From Halisarca cf. caerulea (taxonomy: Eukaryota > Porifera > Demospongiae > Chondrillida > Halisarcidae): 35,000 nt of DNA. Numbering within the stretch: the stretch's first letter is position 1; the number at the start of each line of letters is the position of its first letter. Below the pieces are notes generated by a model. It saw nothing but the letters and a program-made list of their open reading frames with translations. It was not told the DNA's origin and made no database searches. The stretch covers positions 562,501-597,500 of the forward strand of contig CAUJGJ010000378.1 in the NCBI GenBank assembly GCA_963170055.1, given 5' to 3'. The translations under genes and the position numbers were made by a program. Positions 31,251 through 35,000 of the stretch are shown here, one piece after another.

Positions 31251-34200
31251 TTCAGAATGTGTCCTTTCCTGTCCAGTGGTAAGAGTACCCTCCATGGTTA
31301 AAAGTCCCCTTCTTCCTCCTTCTAAGAGTTTAAAATTGATATTTCCTCCATTCCAAGAGTCGGCAGCACCAGCAAAGTTAATCGCAGGAGCATCTCCACT
31401 GCACATGGTAACTTTGAAGTAATTATGATAATCTGCCATTTGACTCAAAAACTGTTGATTTCCTTCATATCTCTCCTCTAACTTAACAATCTTTGAAGAA
31501 GCTGAAAATATACCTCCAGTAATAGTATCCCCTATGTCAAAAATGGCTTCATCTATACCTTTCAGAACAGCCAGGACTTCTTGTCCAGTGCTAGCATCAG
31601 GAGGGAGAGAGTCAAGTTCCTTCTTGATGTCAGTGTAAAAGGTGTCTATTGATAAGCGTATGATGGTTAATGCAATCACAAATGGTTCAGCTTCTGGTCC
31701 CAGGAATCCCAGAACTGTAATAAGGGTGTCAAGACCAGCATCAACATAACCAATAACAGTGTGCCGTTGAATGTCCTCATATATGTAGTAAATACCAAAT
31801 GCTGTCCCCACTATCGGTATGTCTTTAAATACCTGTCTTACTTTTCCAATATTGGAGAGAAGCCATGTTCCCTCACCAGCAATCAGTAGACCAGCATCTT
31901 CCCCAACTACTTGACCGATTGTCTCACTAACTCGGCCAACTGCTTTGCTAGCAATCTTTCCCACAGCTTTCCCGGCTGCCCCGTAGATCTTCGGATTCAA
32001 TCCACTCAATTCGCCAATTCCATGGAGTGACTGAGCCAGGTAGATGGAACCTTGGGAGAAGTCTCCTCTTTCAAATGCTTCAACTGTTCCCTTAATGCCC
32101 AAGACTGTCCCATAGATGCCCAGACCTTTATTGATTCTCCCTGATGTTCCTTCTTCTTGTTGTTGTTGTAGAATTTGAGCTTGTTCATGCATTTCATCCA
32201 TTAGATGTTTTGAAGTCATTTTGGATTCATCTAAATCAGTTTCTACATGTTGACGAGATGAAGGATTTGATGGCTCATAGATTTCATAAGTGACCTTCCT
32301 TCCTCTGACTGCAATGGAATCTTCATTGATCTCAAAGTGTTTCCTACTAGCAGCTTCTCGTGCTTCCACTGCTTGTGAGATCTTGTTGCTGACATAAAGC
32401 TGGTCTCTCAGCATTGCCTGTGACATTTGTAGTGGCAGACTACGATCTTCTGTTTCATGATACTCATTAACTTCACTATTGACTGACTTTATCTGTGGCT
32501 CCTGTACCTTCCTAGCATCAAAAGGTCCCGCAAATAGTGGTCCTGATATTACACTATGATCTTCTATAAATTCTGAACTCATTTTGTGATCACTTGTCAT
32601 GACATCTTTAAGGCTGTCCTTAAGTCCGCTAATTAATCTAATCCGTTTAGCTCGATCAGTTGCTTCAGTTGATGTACTACCAGCTGGGCGCTTTTGGACC
32701 CTTCGAACACTATCCTTGTAACCAGCATCTGCCCATTGCTGAAGGAGTGATCCAACCTGTTCTCTTATTGCCCGCACTTTGTAGTTTGTTCTTGGTTTGC
32801 CTAATTTAGTCTCATAGAAGTCTTTTCTAATTCCATGTTCTCTGGCACTGCCAGCATGACCACGTCCGATAGGAAGACCATCAAAGAATACATTTCTGTC
32901 AAATGTTTGAACATGTGCATTTAAATCCAGACTGAGCTTATTGGTAACATGAACTCTGTAGTCACGTGCTGCTTCACATGTAAACATTGCAATGGTGGCT
33001 TCACCATTTATGGCATTGGTTCTAGTTCTTCCTATCTGCGAGTGTTCCCCACTTATCCATTTACGGACATCAGAGAAGAAATTGTTATCTGTTTGAGGTT
33101 GCAGTTGAGCATAGGAATGACTTAATCTGTATTGGCTCAAATCCAGTTCAGTGTTTTTAGTTGCTCCTCCATTTGGATTTTCATTTACAATGACTCCTTC
33201 TAGAGTTGTGTGGAATGGTTTAAGAGCTTTAGGTGATCCCTTTACCTGCAAACCAGACTGAACTTTTACTCTGTACACAAAATCCCCATAGCGATAAAAT
33301 ATATATTTGTCTGCAAATGGTTCTCCATTGCTATCTGTAGTTGTCCATGTATTGGCATTTTTGTCATAAGAAGGAAATTCAAATCCTTTTTCCCCCCACT
33401 GCTTAATTTCTTGGGTTAATTCAGCATAATTACTGAATTCTCGAATTTTTATACTCATATCTCTTGGTACTCCTTGATGAATTACTCTAACAAGTCGTTC
33501 ATTTTCAACTCTTGTATTCCAATTGGAATCTTCAGGAGCTGCTTGGAAGTGTTCTTTGGCAACAGTACTTATAACATGAAAGAGATCATCGCTGTTCAGT
33601 TTCACATGTTCAGGATTAACTGCTGCTCCAGTCTCTTCTAGCTCTATGCTGCCCCCATTGGTCCTGACAGTTTGTGATGAAGCTCTAGGGCTTCTATAAT
33701 ATGATCCACCATATTGACTGATTTTTTCTTGACTGCGATAGACTCGACCAGTATCATCAAGACTAATGACTGTTTTTGTGATAGTTCCTGGTTTAATCGA
33801 CCAATTTATGCCTTCTCCCTGTGGTTCTGTATGTAATTTTCTTCCACTGGAGTCAACAGCAACAAGGCCATTACGTGAGCTAACTTCATCCACAGTGTTC
33901 CTCATTTGAAGTAGCAAAGTTTCAGGGAATCTATCACCAACAAAATCAGTTCCGTCGGCATTCAAGTTACCCACGTGGCAACCAATTAAACTGACACGCT
34001 TGATGGCACCAGCTGTATCTTCATTTGCCAATGGGAGGGTTTTCAAAGCTTCAGATAGTTGGAAGGCATTCATTCTACCCAATTCTACTGTATTAGTTTG
34101 CTCATTCAGCTCTCCATGGCCTAGTACTTGTATACGTCCTCCATGAGGTAGACTATCAATTGGTGTGGGTCTTCGAGGCATACCTCTCGAAATACCTGCA

Positions 34201-34454
34201 AATGCACCATACTCTCCATCTGCAGATATGATCCATTCTACCCTAATAAACCGACCTCCCCTTGAAGGATCATTTTCGTCAGTTGGTAACCATCGCACTA
34301 CTTGTGATACTTCAGGGTTTCTCTCTAATAGGTACTTTGTTCCTGCGACCGTTGATTGGTCAGAGTCAACCATAGCAATGATCTGTCCCGGGTATCGAGT
34401 TGATAGTACTGTTGCTGACAAAAGAAATGGAATAATACATTGCAAATTTTGCAT
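31152..34454 (-). CDS. Copy D, N-terminal part: signal peptide, peptidase C80-like protease, conserved region, pore-like segment
   Basis: The start is ATG at 34454-34452, four codons inside the longest frame, followed by a signal peptide (MQNLQCIIPFLLSATVL). Residues about 25-240 resemble peptidase C80, the inositol-phosphate-activated autoprotease of MARTX and TcdA/TcdB toxins: QIIAMVDSD strand, LGHGE with His113 (codon 34118-34116), and SLIGCHVGN with Cys159 (codon 33980-33978), then a GRK motif. Residues about 240-690 are conserved in A and C but unrecognised. A Gln-rich helix (about 755-770) precedes a hydrophobic Gly/Ala-rich segment (about 775-980; GLGIYGTVLGIKG, IPIVGTAFGIYYIYED, EPFVIALTIIRLSID) resembling the TcdA/TcdB pore domain. 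The homologous frame breaks near 31250 (residue about 1068), where D has one base fewer than A and C. The last roughly 30 codons, to 31152, are out of the family frame. Confidence 0.8.
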   Translation of the reverse strand: MQNLQCIIPFLLSATVLSTRYPGQIIAMVDSDQSTVAGTKYLLERNPEVSQVVRWLPTDENDPSRGGRFIRVEWIISADGEYGAFAGISRGMPRRPTPIDSLPHGGRIQVLGHGELNEQTNTVELGRMNAFQLSEALKTLPLANEDTAGAIKRVSLIGCHVGNLNADGTDFVGDRFPETLLLQMRNTVDEVSSRNGLVAVDSSGRKLHTEPQGEGINWSIKPGTITKTVISLDDTGRVYRSQEKISQYGGSYYRSPRASSQTVRTNGGSIELEETGAAVNPEHVKLNSDDLFHVISTVAKEHFQAAPEDSNWNTRVENERLVRVIHQGVPRDMSIKIREFSNYAELTQEIKQWGEKGFEFPSYDKNANTWTTTDSNGEPFADKYIFYRYGDFVYRVKVQSGLQVKGSPKALKPFHTTLEGVIVNENPNGGATKNTELDLSQYRLSHSYAQLQPQTDNNFFSDVRKWISGEHSQIGRTRTNAINGEATIAMFTCEAARDYRVHVTNKLSLDLNAHVQTFDRNVFFDGLPIGRGHAGSAREHGIRKDFYETKLGKPRTNYKVRAIREQVGSLLQQWADAGYKDSVRRVQKRPAGSTSTEATDRAKRIRLISGLKDSLKDVMTSDHKMSSEFIEDHSVISGPLFAGPFDARKVQEPQIKSVNSEVNEYHETEDRSLPLQMSQAMLRDQLYVSNKISQAVEAREAASRKHFEINEDSIAVRGRKVTYEIYEPSNPSSRQHVETDLDESKMTSKHLMDEMHEQAQILQQQQEEGTSGRINKGLGIYGTVLGIKGTVEAFERGDFSQGSIYLAQSLHGIGELSGLNPKIYGAAGKAVGKIASKAVGRVSETIGQVVGEDAGLLIAGEGTWLLSNIGKVRQVFKDIPIVGTAFGIYYIYEDIQRHTVIGYVDAGLDTLITVLGFLGPEAEPFVIALTIIRLSIDTFYTDIKKELDSLPPDASTGQEVLAVLKGIDEAIFDIGDTITGGIFSASSKIVKLEERYEGNQQFLSQMADYHNYFKVTMCSGDAPAINFAGAADSWNGGNINFKLLEGGRRGLLTMEGTLTTGQERTHSEISILNFKLETSLWELVSPTQSTTKSNLLKCFG
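31244..31256 (-). other. Reading-frame break in copy D
   Basis: Copy D reads gatatttcag (plus strand) where copy C reads gatatattcag and copy A has the equivalent length. The single-base deficit is the only disruption found between the start and stop of copy D. Confidence 0.8.
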
Positions 34455-34463
34455 GATAGGAAT

Positions 34464-34500
34464 CACTGTGGAGGTTCAAATCTGTAAAGGAAGCATAACG
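34464..34500 (-). promoter_or_regulatory. Possible splice acceptors upstream of the copy D start
   Basis: The minus strand reads gttatgcttcctttacag (AG at 34483-34482) and then cctccacag (AG at 34467-34466) shortly before the ATG. The first has a good pyrimidine tract. This suggests a spliced 5' leader in front of an intronless coding region; it is not proven. Confidence 0.35.
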
Positions 34501-35000
34501 ACAATAATATAGCCATATGGATTTAGGTACATATGTGACTAAGAAAGGTACGCCAGAGTTTGCAAATATTCTAAATTATTGTGATGTGCTTGCACACTCT
34601 TGCGATGTGTGTATGTTATTCAGTTAGACTATAAGTTGGGTGCATGGGTGGGTGAGTTTTTTGTGTGCATTTATGTGTGTACATTTATGTTTATACTGTG
34701 TTGATGTGTGCATGCGTTCATTTATGTTTGTGAGTGTGCTTGGATACATGTGTGTCATATGGGTGTCATGTGTATGTCATGTCATATGTCATATGATATG
34801 TCATATGTGTGTCATGTGTGTCATATGGGACCCAACTTATTATATGGAAACCTCATATCACAATATTTATATTAGTTACAGTCCATATTTACACATGTTC
34901 CATTGTATGTAGGTGTAAGCAATATATATTGAATAAATTCAATTTGACTTCTTCCTACTACTAGACTTATTAGCAGCAGCTATATAAAACACCAAAATAC
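34467..35000. other. Upstream region of copy D; TG-rich DNA and GTCATATG minisatellite
   Basis: Beyond the possible splice acceptors there is no gene. 34600-34740 is TG-rich. At about 34750-34830 variants of gtcatatg/gtcatgtgt recur in tandem. A promoter could lie here, but I see no clear TATA or initiator motif. Confidence 0.5.

Overview
The window looks like animal nuclear DNA, most plausibly from an early-branching invertebrate such as a demosponge (inference, low certainty on taxon). It holds long CA, TA and CT microsatellites, a site-specific-type non-LTR retrotransposon, a Tc1/mariner-like element, small MITEs and a short GT-AG intron on the minus strand. Against this eukaryotic background sit four members of one family of very large, apparently intronless genes whose protein architecture is otherwise known from bacterial toxins: signal peptide, peptidase C80-like cysteine protease (self-cleaving domain of MARTX and large clostridial toxins), a conserved region I cannot name, a hydrophobic TcdA/TcdB-pore-like segment, then a long C-terminal half built of five repeated GxDTY/WF-QHL modules plus a run of RTX calcium-binding nonapeptides.

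Layout. Copy A (+, 1-5526) enters the window already inside the gene, runs to its stop and carries one reading-frame break near 2241. It is followed by 3' flank (including a 200-bp tandem duplication that repeats the end of the CDS) and by about 2.5 kb with no gene, which contains a 174-bp MITE and an 87-bp duplication. From 9.0 to 12.2 kb lie CA and TA microsatellites, a 1568-bp Tc1/mariner-like element with a 563-bp second transposon nested inside it, and a two-exon gene remnant on the minus strand. Copy B (+, 12448-13545) is only the N-terminal part, decayed, but still shows the protease His and Cys. It is joined directly to the minus-strand retrotransposon (13.55-16.65 kb), which encodes C2HC zinc fingers, a 36-bp coding minisatellite and a reverse transcriptase with a YADD motif. 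Copy C (-, 17770-23344) is a clear pseudogene with about ten lesions and no protease domain. A second, shorter piece of the same retrotransposon family lies at 24.28-24.87 kb with a different (45-bp) minisatellite. After more microsatellites comes copy D (-, 28210-34454), the only member seen from start to stop, about 2080 codons long, with a single reading-frame break near 31250.

How it fits together. A, C and D are near-identical over most of their length and share 3' flanking DNA. C and D share flank for well over 1 kb, so the cluster grew by segmental duplication, with A and B on + and C and D on -. If any member is expressed intact, the product would be a secreted protein that self-cleaves through the C80 domain, inserts into or acts on membranes through the pore-like segment, and binds calcium and possibly a surface through the RTX and module half. 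That is inference from architecture; no copy in this window has an uninterrupted frame.
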